A DNA stretch of 64,000 nucleotides from JANXQG01 sp963780045. Its GTDB lineage: Bacteria; Planctomycetota; Planctomycetia; Pirellulales; Thermoguttaceae. The notes below the pieces were generated by a model. It was not told the origin of the DNA. It made no database searches and saw only the letters and a list, made by a program, of their open reading frames with translations. A program made the translations under genes and the position numbers. Below, one piece after another: positions 18,156-27,600 of this stretch. The stretch is taken from the NCBI GenBank assembly GCA_963780045.1, contig CAVZZZ010000001.1:2046001-2110000 (forward strand), in the 5' to 3' direction. The stretch's first letter is position 1, and each line of letters starts with the position of its first letter.

Positions 18156-19175
18156 GTGGCCAGCTTGCGGATTGAAGGCCCCGCGGTGCTGGAAGTAGTC
18201 GGCAGCCTGTTCGCGGCGCACGGCGGACGGCCGTTGCAAGAGGCGCCGTTGCGGCAGATTGTCCTCGGCCGAGTTAGCGGCGAGGAGGTTATTCTCACCC
18301 GGATTTCGGATGAAGCGATCGAGCTTCACTGCCATGGCGGTTCGGCGGCGGTTGCGCAAATCGAGCAGATCCTAGTCGCGCGCGGATGCCGGATTATTTC
18401 TTGGCAAGATTGGGTGGCCCAACAGGAATCCGATCCGATTGCGGCCGCCGCGCGGATCGCGTTGGCCGACGCCCGCACGACGCGAACCGCCGCCATCCTG
18501 CTGGACCAATACCACGGCGCACTGCGAGGGGCGTTCGAGCAGATTGACGCGGCAATGGAAGCCGATGACTTTCCGACGGCGCGGCGGCAGATTGATGCCC
18601 TGCTGGCACATGCCGAAACGGGCCTGCACCTTACGCGGCCGTGGCAGGTGGTCATAGCCGGGCGACCAAATGTCGGCAAGAGCAGCCTCATCAACGCCAT
18701 TGCCGGCTACCAACGGGCGATCGTCCACAGCCTGCCGGGCACAACGCGGGACGTTCTCTCCGTGCGAACCGCCTTGAACGGCTGGCCCGTCGAAATCTCC
18801 GACACGGCCGGCCTGCGGGAGTCCGACGATCCAATCGAGCGGTCCGGCATCGAGCTTGCATTGAGCAAGATTGAAGCGGCGGACTTGATTGTGTTGGTCT
18901 TCGATGCCTCCGTGCCGTGGACCGAAGACGACGAAGCGCTCGCCCAGTCGCATTCGGCAGGGCTGCTGGTCGGCAACAAGTGCGACTTGCCGCCCGCGTC
19001 AGGCATGCGACCGGCGGCTCTGCTCGTCAGTGCAGCTACGTCGGCCGGCGTGAATGAGCTTTGCCACGCGATTGCCCATCGCCTTGTGCCGAATCGTCCG
19101 TCGCCCGGCGCCGCCGTGCCGTTCCTAGCGGAACAAGTTGAGCGGCTTAAGTCCGTCCTGCTGCGGCAAGGCTGA
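18156..19175 (+). CDS. MnmE/TrmE-like GTPase, short form without the C-terminal Cys motif
   Basis: The N-terminal part resembles the MnmE tetrahydrofolate-binding domain (LILLTPPGRGAVASLRIEGP when read from 18123, and ELHCHGGSAAVAQIEQIL). It is followed by a helical region and an embedded G domain: GRPNVGKSSLIN (G1), GTTRD (G2), DTAGL (G3), NKCD (G4). The protein ends LLRQG, with no CxGK motif, and is about 340-350 residues against about 450 for MnmE. The conserved TPPGRGA lies upstream of the only standard start (GTG 18156). Between an in-frame TGA at 18093 and that GTG there is only CTG. A tRNA-modification role is therefore uncertain. Confidence 0.75.
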   Translation: MASLRIEGPAVLEVVGSLFAAHGGRPLQEAPLRQIVLGRVSGEEVILTRISDEAIELHCHGGSAAVAQIEQILVARGCRIISWQDWVAQQESDPIAAAARIALADARTTRTAAILLDQYHGALRGAFEQIDAAMEADDFPTARRQIDALLAHAETGLHLTRPWQVVIAGRPNVGKSSLINAIAGYQRAIVHSLPGTTRDVLSVRTALNGWPVEISDTAGLRESDDPIERSGIELALSKIEAADLIVLVFDASVPWTEDDEALAQSHSAGLLVGNKCDLPPASGMRPAALLVSAATSAGVNELCHAIAHRLVPNRPSPGAAVPFLAEQVERLKSVLLRQG

Positions 19176-19377
19176 ACTTTTCGTGGAGAAGCGCATGCAG
19201 ACCCTGCAACTCCTCCTCCGTGAAGAACTGCAATCGCATGATCCCCAAGCCGCAACTCGTCCGCAACTCGTAGACCGTGTGGCCGCCCGGATCGTGCGAC
19301 TCGACGATTTCCCATTTCAGCGGGTCGGGCGTTCGTTCCCAAATGCACTCCGGCGGCCCACCTTGAATCAATGGCAT
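19147..19377 (-). CDS. Small hypothetical protein
   Basis: This 76-residue reading frame (MPLIQGGPPECIWERTPDPL, then VESHDPGGHTVYELRTSCG, then FFTEEELQGLHALLHEKFSL) has balanced composition. The ATG at 19377 has GGAAAGGA about 12 bases upstream. Longer in-frame starts at 19485 and 19596 exist. It overlaps the last 29 bases of the convergent GTPase gene. I do not know the family. Confidence 0.5.
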   Translation of the reverse strand: MPLIQGGPPECIWERTPDPLKWEIVESHDPGGHTVYELRTSCGLGIMRLQFFTEEELQGLHALLHEKFSLAAAGRT

Positions 19378-19547
19378 GACACTGTTCCTTTCCAAAGTCT
19401 CTAAACATGCCCTTTGGAATTCTATACCGGAGATCGGCCGCTGGGCCAAGCCGCCTTTTTTTGCGAACAAATCTGCCTCGGGCATCGTGTAATAGGGAGA
19501 GCTTGATTCTATTTGACGGACAGCATCTCGACAGCAGAGCATCAGCC

Positions 19548-19921
19548 ATGCCGCGCAATCATGCGGAAGCGACGGAACTTTTTTCCCCTGGCCCACTTCG
19601 TTGGACCGAATTGCCGCCCAATCTGGAGGCCCGCGCAGAGCGCTTTTTTACAGTTGCGGCCAGTACCTCCTGCCGACCTTTGAGCAGTGGGAGGCCGGCT
19701 TTTGCCGCGAGGAATCGCCGGAGAATGAAATCCGCGGATGGGAGGCACTCGACGCGGCATTTCGCGATTACTTTGTCGGCCGAGAGTTGACGCCGGAACT
19801 GGCGGCCGACGTGGCCGTTAATCTGCTGGCGATTTCGCTGGGAATCCAGAGACGAGAACCGCTTTTTGCCGAGCTAAAGGAGCGGTACGCGGGGCATGCA
19901 GGCGATGGACGGCGGAAGTGA
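19548..19921 (+). CDS. Small hypothetical protein (frameshift in a T6 run)
   Basis: The N-terminal MPRNHAEATELFSPGPLRW frame and the C-terminal YLLPTFEQWEAGFCREE, LTPELAADVAVNLLAISLGI frame join if the run of six T at 19647-19652 had seven. That gives 124 residues (RAERFFYSCGQYLLPTF). The protein is acidic and helical. The family is unknown to me. A homopolymer miscall is the simplest explanation for the break. Confidence 0.5.
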
Positions 19922-20121
19922 CGAGGAGATGGCAAGGGGGGTGATCGCCCTTCTCATGCTTTGCTTGCCGCCGTTAATCTCATAGGGTTCGCCTGCCTCT
20001 TGTGAGGTATCCAATGCGAGTTTTTTCGTCTGGCACGAAACCCCAAAATCTGGATACTAGTGCCGGAATTCTGGCCGGGCAAAGGCGGAAGTCCAAAAGG
20101 CTGCCGCCTTGGAAATCGAAT

Positions 20122-21088
20122 ATGAGAACGATTGAAACCAGCCACGACCGCGTCGATGTCTTGCTGGCCACCTTCAATGGCGAGCGATTCATCCAACGGC
20201 AGATCGAGTCCGTGCTCCAACAGATGGACCCCGGTTGCCGGCTGTTGATTCGCGACGACGGCTCGAACGACGCGACGGTTGCCCTGGTAAAGTCGTTTGT
20301 CGCTCGCCAACAGCAGCGGATTTCCCTGTTGGAAGACGGCTGCACGGGGCTTGGGTCTTGTCGAAGTTTCGGACGCCTCTTGGAGCATAGCGATGCGGAC
20401 TACGTGCTGCTCTGCGATCAGGACGACGATCTGGCTGCCGGGACGAATTGCCAAGTCGATCCAACGGATCAAGGCAATCGAGCAACAGTACGGATCGGCA
20501 ACGCCCGTCCTCGCCCATACCGACCTGGTTGTTGCCGATGAAGAGCTGCGCACGATCGCGCCATCATTCTGGCTGTACAGCAACATCCGCCCCGATCGCG
20601 GGCAGGGCTTGAATCGCCTGCTGGTTCAAAACGTCGTCAGCGGATGTGCGGCAGCCTTCAATCGGGCCCTGGTGCGGCTGGCGTGTCCGGTCCCGGAGAA
20701 TTCAGTGCCGATGCACGACTGGTGGCTCGCACTGGTTGCCGCCGCATTTGGCCAAATCGTTGCCATTCCCGAGGCGACGATCCTCTACCGCCAGCACGGG
20801 ACCAACTGCCTCGGCGCCACGCGCTATGATTGGCAATACGTTATGCGGCGTATCGGTTCGCTTGCTTGCCACGGTGGCGTGACGCAACAGCTTCACGTCT
20901 CCACGGAACAGGCCCGCACGTTCTTGCAACGCTTTGCCGATCGCCTGGACAGGCAGGCATCGGCGATCCTGCACGACTTTCTGGCGATCAGAAGCGTCGG
21001 CTTCTTTGGGCGGCGGAGGTTGCTGCTGAAACGCCGCTTCTTCGGATCGGGGCGCTTGCAGAACCTGGCTTGGCTGACGATGATCTAA
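20122..21088 (+). CDS. GT2-family glycosyltransferase (rhamnosyltransferase-like, one frameshift)
   Basis: The GT-A fold begins VDVLLATFNGERFIQRQIES and continues with LLIRDDGSND and LLCDQDD. The frame then changes near 20430 because of one extra G in GACGACGATCTGG. The second part reads IWLPGRIAKSIQRIKAIEQQ, VLAHTDLVV, NVVSGCAAAFNRAL and PMHDWWLALVAAAFG, the pattern of O-antigen/rhamnan glycosyltransferases. The repaired protein has about 321 residues. The ATG at 20122 follows GGAAAT. Its stop overlaps the convergent holB stop by four bases. Confidence 0.78.
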
Positions 21089-22227
21089 TGCATGGCCAAG
21101 CATTGGCCCGCCAGATCGTCCAGCCATGCTTCGATCAACGTCGCCTGGTTGGCGTTTCGGTCAATTTGCTCCAACGCCTCGAGGCAGCGTTGCAAACATG
21201 CGGCGGCCGACATTGCATCTCCCGCAGAGTCTTTTCTTCCCGCGCCGCGGGAGGGGCGCAATGCGCTCGATTGCAACGGGCCGCGCAATTCTGGGTCGGA
21301 GAGCGACGGCGCGTCGCTCCGCTCGTAAAGCATTCGGCGGTAGAAGTCGGCGGCGAAGCCCACAATCTGCCGGAACCTCGACCGCCGGGCCGGCGCCTCC
21401 TTGCCCGCGGCGTCCACGAATGCGGCAATTCTCGGCGCCAGCGCAACGCTGTCCAGCGATTCGGCCGACAAGTGTTCCAGCAGCTCTCGACGGCAGTTCC
21501 AAAGGTCCGCGTCGGCCAGCTCGACGGCGCGCGCGACAGAGCCTTCGCTGTACCGGGCCAGCCGTGCCGCCTCTTCGGGATCCTTCACCAATTCCTTCGC
21601 AACCAAAATTCGCGCCACGACCTCGTCTTCCAACGGCCGGAAGCGAATCAACTGGCAACGCGAGCGAATGGTCGGCAGTTGCCGCGCCGGACTCGTGCCG
21701 ATAAGAATCAGCACGGACCGCGGTGGCGGTTCTTCCAGGGTTTTTAACAGGCAGTTCGCCCCGGCGTCGTTGAAGAAGTCGGCGTCGTCGATAATCGCGA
21801 TCCTCCGGCCGCCCATAAACGGCTTCAAACCGATCCAATGGCATAGCCCTTCGCGGCCGCGATGCTGCAGATCGCCAAGAAACAGCTCGACCGGCAGAAA
21901 CGCCTTGTCCGCCGGCTTCGACACGACCTCAATATCCGGGTGCGTGCCCGCCAAGGCCATTGCGCAGCTCTGGCACGCGTTGCACGGATCGAGGGCCGAC
22001 GGGGACATCTCTGAATTATGCGAAGCACCCTTCGGGCCGTTCCGGCAATTCAGAGATGTCCCCGTCTCCTGACACAACAGGGCTTGGGCGAACCGCAGTG
22101 CCAACGTTCGCTTGCCGATGCCCGTGGGCCCAGCAAACAGAAAGCTGCTCGCCAGGCGATTGCGCGCGACGGCCCGGCCGAGGCTATCCACGACCGCGTC
22201 GTGTCCTTCAATCTCATGCCAGGCCAT
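21085..22227 (-). CDS. holB: DNA polymerase III delta-prime subunit (clamp loader) with an in-frame palindromic insertion
   Basis: This is a clamp-loader AAA+ subunit that helps load the sliding clamp. It starts MAWHEIEGHDAVVDSLGRAV and has the P-loop region FAGPTGIGKRTLALRFAQAL, IAIIDDADFFNDAGANCLLKTLEEPP and LPTIRSRCQLIRFRPL (SRC motif). The four-Cys zinc knuckle is present, but its first spacing is 29 residues instead of 8. A 63-bp palindrome (22001-22063) accounts exactly for the 21 extra residues. The ATG at 22227 overlaps the end of tmk by 14 bases, so the pair is coupled. dnaX is an alternative name, but the length and tmk pairing favour holB. Confidence 0.88.
   Translation of the reverse strand: MAWHEIEGHDAVVDSLGRAVARNRLASSFLFAGPTGIGKRTLALRFAQALLCQETGTSLNCRNGPKGASHNSEMSPSALDPCNACQSCAMALAGTHPDIEVVSKPADKAFLPVELFLGDLQHRGREGLCHWIGLKPFMGGRRIAIIDDADFFNDAGANCLLKTLEEPPPRSVLILIGTSPARQLPTIRSRCQLIRFRPLEDEVVARILVAKELVKDPEEAARLARYSEGSVARAVELADADLWNCRRELLEHLSAESLDSVALAPRIAAFVDAAGKEAPARRSRFRQIVGFAADFYRRMLYERSDAPSLSDPELRGPLQSSALRPSRGAGRKDSAGDAMSAAACLQRCLEALEQIDRNANQATLIEAWLDDLAGQCLAMH
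22001..22063. repeat. 63-bp palindromic element inserted in frame in holB
   Basis: The perfect 17-bp arms are GGGGACATCTCTGAATT (22001-22017) and AATTCAGAGATGTCCCC (22047-22063), with a 29-base centre. The length is a multiple of three and there is no stop in the host frame. Removing it restores the codons for QETSALDP between the first and second zinc cysteines. Confidence 0.9.
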
Positions 22228-22879
22228 ACCAGTCCTGCTCCTTGCCCGCGTCGTCGAATTCGCTGTATGCCTTGCGGTGCAGCACACGCTGCGCCGCCAG
22301 CCGCAAGTCCGCTTGCACGCGCTCGATCGACTGCGCGGCGTCGATCACCACGATCCGCCCCGGCTGCCGCCGGGCTTCGGCCAGAAACCCCTCGCGAACG
22401 CGGGAGTGGAATTCTTCGCCTTGCAGTTCCATGCGATCGCGATCGCTGCCCAACCGCTGCGCCGCCGCGACGTGCGGCAGGTCGAGCACGATCGTCAAGT
22501 CGGGCATCAGTCCGCCAGTGGCAATCTCTCCGATTTGCCAAAGTGTAGCCACATCGAGCCCTCCGGCGTGGCCCTGGTAGACGACGTTGGCCAGCAGGTA
22601 GCGATCGGCCACGACTACCTTGCCCGCCGCGAGCGCCGGGCGAATCACCTCGTCAACAAGCTGTGCCCTGGCGGCCATATAGAGAAACATCTCGCTGGCG
22701 CGGCAGATACTCAAGTCCAACCGCTTCAGCAGCAACTCGCGGACGGCCTCGCCCAGCGGCGTGCTGCCCGGATCGCGGCAAGCGACAACCTGGCGGCCTT
22801 GCTCGCAGAGCCATTGGCAGAAACGCTGGATTTGCGTTGATTTGCCGGCGCCGTCGCCGCCGTCGATGGAGATGAACAT
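22214..22879 (-). CDS. tmk: Thymidylate kinase
   Basis: The kinase phosphorylates dTMP to dTDP for DNA synthesis. Motifs: P-loop SIDGGDGAGKSTQIQRF, CRDPGSTPLGEAVRELLL (DR/E-PG segment), VVADRYLLANVVYQGHAGG (DRY motif) and a C-terminal VIDAAQSIERVQADLRLA. It has about 221 residues. The ATG at 22879 (MFISIDGG) gives the usual N-terminus; an upstream ATG at 22906 would add nine residues. It lies between an epimerase gene and holB on the same strand. Confidence 0.94.
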   Translation of the reverse strand: MFISIDGGDGAGKSTQIQRFCQWLCEQGRQVVACRDPGSTPLGEAVRELLLKRLDLSICRASEMFLYMAARAQLVDEVIRPALAAGKVVVADRYLLANVVYQGHAGGLDVATLWQIGEIATGGLMPDLTIVLDLPHVAAAQRLGSDRDRMELQGEEFHSRVREGFLAEARRQPGRIVVIDAAQSIERVQADLRLAAQRVLHRKAYSEFDDAGKEQDWYGLA

Positions 22880-22948
22880 GGATGAACCAGGCGTGGGCGA
22901 TTGCAATGCAAATGAATATTGTAATCACCCTACACTGGCGGTAGAAGG

Positions 22949-23755
22949 TCATGCGCTCATCAGCTTGGCAAAGGCGTCTTTGGCGTGCTCCAAAATCGCA
23001 TGATAGTGAACTTCTTCAATATCTTCGCCCAGCAACTCGATATCAAAAAAGCCGTCATAGCCAGCTTTCCGCAACTCGCAGACAATCTGTTTTAGCGGCA
23101 CGGTGCCCGCACCGAGGCAGCAGCGGTTTTGTTCGCCGTTGGGCGGGCATTTGGCGTCGCCAAGCTGCACCAACGCGATTCGCGGCACGATTTCCGCGAT
23201 CCGCGCTGCTAAGTCGCCGTCTTGGCCCAGATGGTACGTGTCCAGGACCATTTTCACATACGGGCTGTCAACGGCGGTAAGGACCGACAGCGCGTCGTCC
23301 AGGCTGTTGAGGAACGTGCATTTAGCGGCGCAGCCCGGATGCATCGGCTCGATCGCCATGACGACGCGCAATGCCTCCGACAGCGGAGCCAACTCCATTA
23401 AGGCGGAAACGACCAGCCGCCGGGCGTGGTTGAAGGTGTGTCCGGCCCGCGCGCCGCTGCAAACCACGAGACACTTGGCGCCCAGCGTGGCAGCCAGCCG
23501 GAGAGTGTCCGACGTATCTTCGATGCATTCGCGGAAGCTGTGTCCCTCGCTTCCGGTGAAGCCTCCCGCCCAAAAGAGGTGCGATGCTGTCACGCCGTGT
23601 TTGCGGAGCAGTTCCGCCGCCCGCTGGTGACCGCAATCCGAGACCTTCTGCCGCCAAACCCCCATGGCCTTGATTCCGGCGGCCGCGTAATTCGCGACGT
23701 CTTCTTCGAACGACCATCGGAAGGTCGTCGTCTCGTTCATGGACAATATGGCCAT
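22949..23755 (-). CDS. Sugar phosphate isomerase/epimerase family TIM-barrel protein
   Basis: This 268-residue AP-endonuclease-2-like barrel starts MAILSMNETTTFRWSFEEDV. It has ATLGAKCLVVCSG, VMAIEPMHPG (metal Glu), KMVLDTYHLGQDGD (metal Asp and His), LVQLGDAKCPPNGEQNRCCL and FFDIELLGED (metal Glu). These are the metal ligands expected for an active enzyme. Substrate unknown. Only 69 bases separate it from tmk, but a functional link is not evident. Confidence 0.85.
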   Translation of the reverse strand: MAILSMNETTTFRWSFEEDVANYAAAGIKAMGVWRQKVSDCGHQRAAELLRKHGVTASHLFWAGGFTGSEGHSFRECIEDTSDTLRLAATLGAKCLVVCSGARAGHTFNHARRLVVSALMELAPLSEALRVVMAIEPMHPGCAAKCTFLNSLDDALSVLTAVDSPYVKMVLDTYHLGQDGDLAARIAEIVPRIALVQLGDAKCPPNGEQNRCCLGAGTVPLKQIVCELRKAGYDGFFDIELLGEDIEEVHYHAILEHAKDAFAKLMSA

Positions 23756-23963
23756 CCTTGTCGGCTCCGTGCAAACGGCTAGTAGTATGAAACATTGGAG
23801 GCATTCTGTAAAGCGGTATCATTGCGGCGTCCGATTTTGACCTTGACCTGTTTTCGCAAGGGCACGAAACTACAGCGGCTGAGTCAATCTAGGTCGCTTT
23901 CCCGAATTGAACCGCGATTTTGTCGAGTGGGAAAGCCTTAGTATCCCGGCTGCGCGACGATTT

Positions 23964-25151
23964 ATGACCACTCTCCCGCGCTACGTCCTCGTCGAGGTGC
24001 TTAAAATCTTCGCCGTGTCCGTCAGCGCATTGACGTTGATGGTCGTGCTGGGCTTCGTCGGCCGCGAGGCCACCTCCCAGGGACTGCCGCTAGTGCCGAC
24101 TCTGCGACTAATCCCCTTTTTTCTGCCCGAAACGCTCCGCGTCACCGTGCCAATGACGCTTCTGCTCTCGTGTACGACGGTTTTCTCGCGGATTTCCGGG
24201 GCAAACGAGATTGTGGCGGTCAAGGCGCTGGGGATTTCGCCGATGGCATTGCTTTGGCCGGTGTACATTTTCGCCTTCGTCTTGAGCCTGGTTACCGTCT
24301 GGCTTAACGACGTGGCCGATTCCTGGGGCAACGAAAACGTGCAAAGGGTGATTATCGAAGGCGCCGAAGAAATCATCTACAGCATGCTGCAGACGCAGCG
24401 CCGCTACAGTTGCCCCATGTTTTCGATCAACGTCAAGGACATCGAGGGCCGCAAACTTGAACACGTATGGCTGATAATCAACGCGCACGGCAATTCGTCG
24501 AAGATCACCATCACGGCCGATGAGGCCGAGTTGCACTCCGACCGCAAGGACGGTATGTTAAAAATCCTTTTGTGCCGAGGTCGGTTCGAGACAGCCGGCG
24601 GAATAAGCATGGAATTTCCGCACGACGTATTTGAGCAGGAAATCCCGCTGAGCGAAGCCAGTAGGGCCGGCAGCGGCGGGCCGCGTGCCTCCGACCCCTT
24701 GTGGAAATTGCCGGAGGAAATCGCCAAGCTCCGCTCGCAAATCGAACAGCAGGAGCAGACGATGGCCGCCATGGCCGCCTACCAGATGACTTGCGGCGAA
24801 TTTGACGACCTCACCAACGACGTCTGGCGGGCCCACGACGACGTCTTGATTCGTCTCCGGTTTCAATACTATCGCCTGCTGGCGATTCCCCAGCGTCGCT
24901 GGGCAGGCGGTTTCGCCTGCCTCTGCTTCGTGCTGGTCGGCGTGCCTATGGCCATTTTCCTGAAGAACCGCGATTTCCTCACTAGTTTCTTCCTCTGCTT
25001 CCTGCCGATTCTGGTCGTCTACTACCCACTGATGATCATCGGAACCGATGAGGCGAAAAACGGCAACCTGCCCACCGCGTTCGTTTGGGCTGGAAACGGC
25101 ATGTTGGCGCTGTGGGGCCTGGCAATGCTGCGACGGGTGATGAGATACTGA
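23964..25151 (+). CDS. LptF/LptG-family lipopolysaccharide export permease
   Basis: This 395-residue membrane protein has the YjgP/YjgQ layout: an N-terminal helix (YVLVEVLKIFAVSVSALTL), LPETLRVTVPMTLLLSCTTV, and the family hallmark SRISGANEIVAVKALGISP. A periplasmic beta-domain follows (about residues 130-300, containing a coiled segment AKLRSQIEQQEQTM), then C-terminal helices (GGFACLCFVLVGVPMAIFLK). It should work with LptB and another permease to move lipopolysaccharide to the outer membrane. It stands alone here. The ATG at 23964 is preferred over one at 23907. It ends three bases from the convergent TPR gene. Confidence 0.88.
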   Translation: MTTLPRYVLVEVLKIFAVSVSALTLMVVLGFVGREATSQGLPLVPTLRLIPFFLPETLRVTVPMTLLLSCTTVFSRISGANEIVAVKALGISPMALLWPVYIFAFVLSLVTVWLNDVADSWGNENVQRVIIEGAEEIIYSMLQTQRRYSCPMFSINVKDIEGRKLEHVWLIINAHGNSSKITITADEAELHSDRKDGMLKILLCRGRFETAGGISMEFPHDVFEQEIPLSEASRAGSGGPRASDPLWKLPEEIAKLRSQIEQQEQTMAAMAAYQMTCGEFDDLTNDVWRAHDDVLIRLRFQYYRLLAIPQRRWAGGFACLCFVLVGVPMAIFLKNRDFLTSFFLCFLPILVVYYPLMIIGTDEAKNGNLPTAFVWAGNGMLALWGLAMLRRVMRY

Positions 25152-25154
25152 ACT

Positions 25155-27233
25155 CTACCGCACCGTCGTGCCCTTGGCCTTCTCGGCCAGTTCCTGCATC
25201 CGTCCGGCGCCGGCTTTGTCGCCCATTTCGCGGTGCATCAGCGCGAGATTCGCGTAGGGCGTGGTCAGCAACTTGCGTTCGGCGGTCCCGCGGCGGACTG
25301 CCTCCTCGATAAGGTCGGTGCCGTGCTCGGTCAGCGCGACCGCCTTGTCCCGGTAGCCGGATTGCCAGTAAGAAACGCCCATGCTCACAAACGTGTCGCC
25401 CAGCCGGGCGAGGTCGGGCATGGCCTCCGGCGGCGGCGACTTGCCCAACATCGGCACGGCCTTCTCGAACCAGTTTATCGCTGCGCGGTGGTCGTTGCGG
25501 TTATTGGCGTAAATCGCTCCGATGCGGAAGTAGGTCCGGCCGAGCAGATACCCGGCCGAGGGCGACTTGTTCGCCCGGCCGCTCTTTTCCAGGTAGCCGA
25601 TCGCCAACTGGCCTTGGCGGATGGCTTCGTCCGCATTGCCGCGCATCTGGTAAACCTGCACCGCGTCGTAGAGCGCTTTTGCGACCTGCCATTGCAGTTC
25701 GCGCTTGCGGCCTTGCTCGGGCGCGGCGGCGATTTGCGACTCGCCCGATCGGACGACCTCTTTTGTCCACGCCGCCGGATCGAGTTTGCCTTTCAGGCCC
25801 ACGTCGGCCTGCAGCGCCTTGGTGGACACGCGGAACAAATACTCTTCCGTGCCGTCTTCCGTCTTGATCAGGTCCTGGGCGATATCGTTGGCCTTGTTGA
25901 TCCAGTTCTCGGCGGCATGTTCCTTCTCCTTCCACGGTCCCCAAGCGACATCCTGCAAGGCGCCGAGGTGGGCGTCCAAAAGGACTTCCTTGGCCGCGAC
26001 GCGGATCGCCGGATGCCGGTCGGACAAAAGCGCATTGGCCGCTTGCAGGGCTTGCCCGTGCAACTTCAGCGACTGCTTGAAGTCGGGCTTGCGTCCCGCG
26101 GCGGCGAGATCGCCCAGCACGCAGGTGGCGCGGGCCTTGACGTGCGGCCGCCCTTCACTCAGCTCGATCGCCTTTTCGGCCACGCCAGCGGCCGCCGCGA
26201 GATTGCCCGTCTGAAGAAGAGTCTGCGCCTTGGTGACCTGGTAGCGGGCGTCGTTTGGCTCGATGCGCACTGCCTCCGCCGCTGCCGCTGCCGCCTGTTC
26301 GTGCTGGCCCAGCGCGGTCAGGGCGCGGCACCGCAGCCAGTGGCTGCGCGCGTTGCCGGGCTGCAGCTTGATCGCCTCGTCGCAGTCGTGCAGGCTGAAC
26401 TCCGGGCGGGTATCGATGTTCGTTTCGGCGCGGAGCACGAACGGCTCGGCGGTGATAGCCTCCAGGACGATATGCGTGACTTTTTTCAGGGCCTTGCTCG
26501 GATCGCTAGCCGGCTCGAAGGCGAACATCACGCCCCGTTCCGGATAGGCCTGGCCAAGGACGTCGCCCAATTCGTTCAAGACTAGCACCGGCTGGACCTT
26601 CGTCAATTCCAATTGGTTGAGCTGCTCGGCCACCTGGCCGGCGGGGAAACTGCGGTCGAAGCGGATGATCAGCGACGTGACTTTCTCGCCCGAATAGACG
26701 ACTTCCACGCGGCGGAACGGATCGACGGTGTACCACTCCATGATGCCGCCGGCGATCGTCTTGCTTTGCTTCGGCTTGCCCCAGTTCTTTTCCACGTCCG
26801 CGCGGGTCGTCGTGCCGGGCGTGACCGAATGGAAACTGGTGACTTCAATTTCCGCCGGGCCGAGGTATTTTGCATCGGGCACGGGAGACAGCGGCGCTCC
26901 GTGGTTCGCAATCGGCGATGCTGAGGGCGGGGGGGCCAAGGGGGCCATTTGTGCTGAAGCTGCGTCTTGCGGCGAAAGCTCGCCGGGAACCGACGAAGGG
27001 GGCGGCGCGAGCGTAGGCGTCTGTCCGGCCGAGAGCCGCGTGCCCGAATTCGCCGGCGACATCGCGCTGTCATCGGCAAACTGCACGCCGCCCGGCGCCG
27101 ACGGCGTGACCGGCCGCAGCGTACTGCCTGACGCGGGCGCCGGTCCCGGATCGGCCGCATGGGCCGCGACGGGCCACAAGGCGAGGACGGCTAAAGAGAA
27201 AGGGCAAACAGCGGGAAAAAGTCGTTTTGGCAT
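25155..27233 (-). CDS. Secreted TPR-repeat protein
   Basis: This 692-residue protein has a signal peptide (MPKRLFPAVCPFSLAVLALW, cleaved near AHAA) and a Pro/Ala/Ser-rich linker. A domain follows with SVTPGTTTRADVEKNWGKPK and EWYTVDPFRRVEVVYSGEKV, resembling a lipoprotein SmpA-like fold. From about residue 290 there are many TPR units (SHWLRCRALTALGQHEQAAA, IRQGQLAIGYLEKSG, AINWFEKAV). AAGGAGG lies 8 bases before the ATG at 27233. It probably scaffolds protein assembly in the periplasm. It is divergent from the S1C protease pair. Confidence 0.85.
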   Translation of the reverse strand: MPKRLFPAVCPFSLAVLALWPVAAHAADPGPAPASGSTLRPVTPSAPGGVQFADDSAMSPANSGTRLSAGQTPTLAPPPSSVPGELSPQDAASAQMAPLAPPPSASPIANHGAPLSPVPDAKYLGPAEIEVTSFHSVTPGTTTRADVEKNWGKPKQSKTIAGGIMEWYTVDPFRRVEVVYSGEKVTSLIIRFDRSFPAGQVAEQLNQLELTKVQPVLVLNELGDVLGQAYPERGVMFAFEPASDPSKALKKVTHIVLEAITAEPFVLRAETNIDTRPEFSLHDCDEAIKLQPGNARSHWLRCRALTALGQHEQAAAAAAEAVRIEPNDARYQVTKAQTLLQTGNLAAAAGVAEKAIELSEGRPHVKARATCVLGDLAAAGRKPDFKQSLKLHGQALQAANALLSDRHPAIRVAAKEVLLDAHLGALQDVAWGPWKEKEHAAENWINKANDIAQDLIKTEDGTEEYLFRVSTKALQADVGLKGKLDPAAWTKEVVRSGESQIAAAPEQGRKRELQWQVAKALYDAVQVYQMRGNADEAIRQGQLAIGYLEKSGRANKSPSAGYLLGRTYFRIGAIYANNRNDHRAAINWFEKAVPMLGKSPPPEAMPDLARLGDTFVSMGVSYWQSGYRDKAVALTEHGTDLIEEAVRRGTAERKLLTTPYANLALMHREMGDKAGAGRMQELAEKAKGTTVR

Positions 27234-27600
27234 TGCGCGTTCCTCCTTGAACGTCGCTGTGCGGAGGCCGTGGAAATATACACTTTGCGATGGGGAGGAT
27301 ACCCGCGGGAGCGGGGTGAAGTCCAGAGCGGATTTTGGAAATTGCGCCGGTGCCCAGCCAAAAACAAGCGAAAGGCGCAAAACTGGCCCATGGAAAGTGG
27401 ATTTTGCAAGCCAGGGGTGTAGAATCTAAGTACGCGCGACCGCGTAACTTACATACGGCCTCTCGCGGCCAGTATGGGGTTTAATCGTAAAGCATTGCTA
27501 GCAAACGAGTTCGGATTTCAGAATCTCGAGCAAGCCCAGGCATCGAAAGCTCGACGGAATCCGGTCAAAACTGATTATCGCCTTCCCTTCTTCAATCGGC
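27234..27600. other. Divergent intergenic region
   Basis: These 367 bases separate the TPR gene and the S1C protease gene and must hold promoters for both. I see no strong consensus promoter, hairpin or small gene. Confidence 0.4.
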
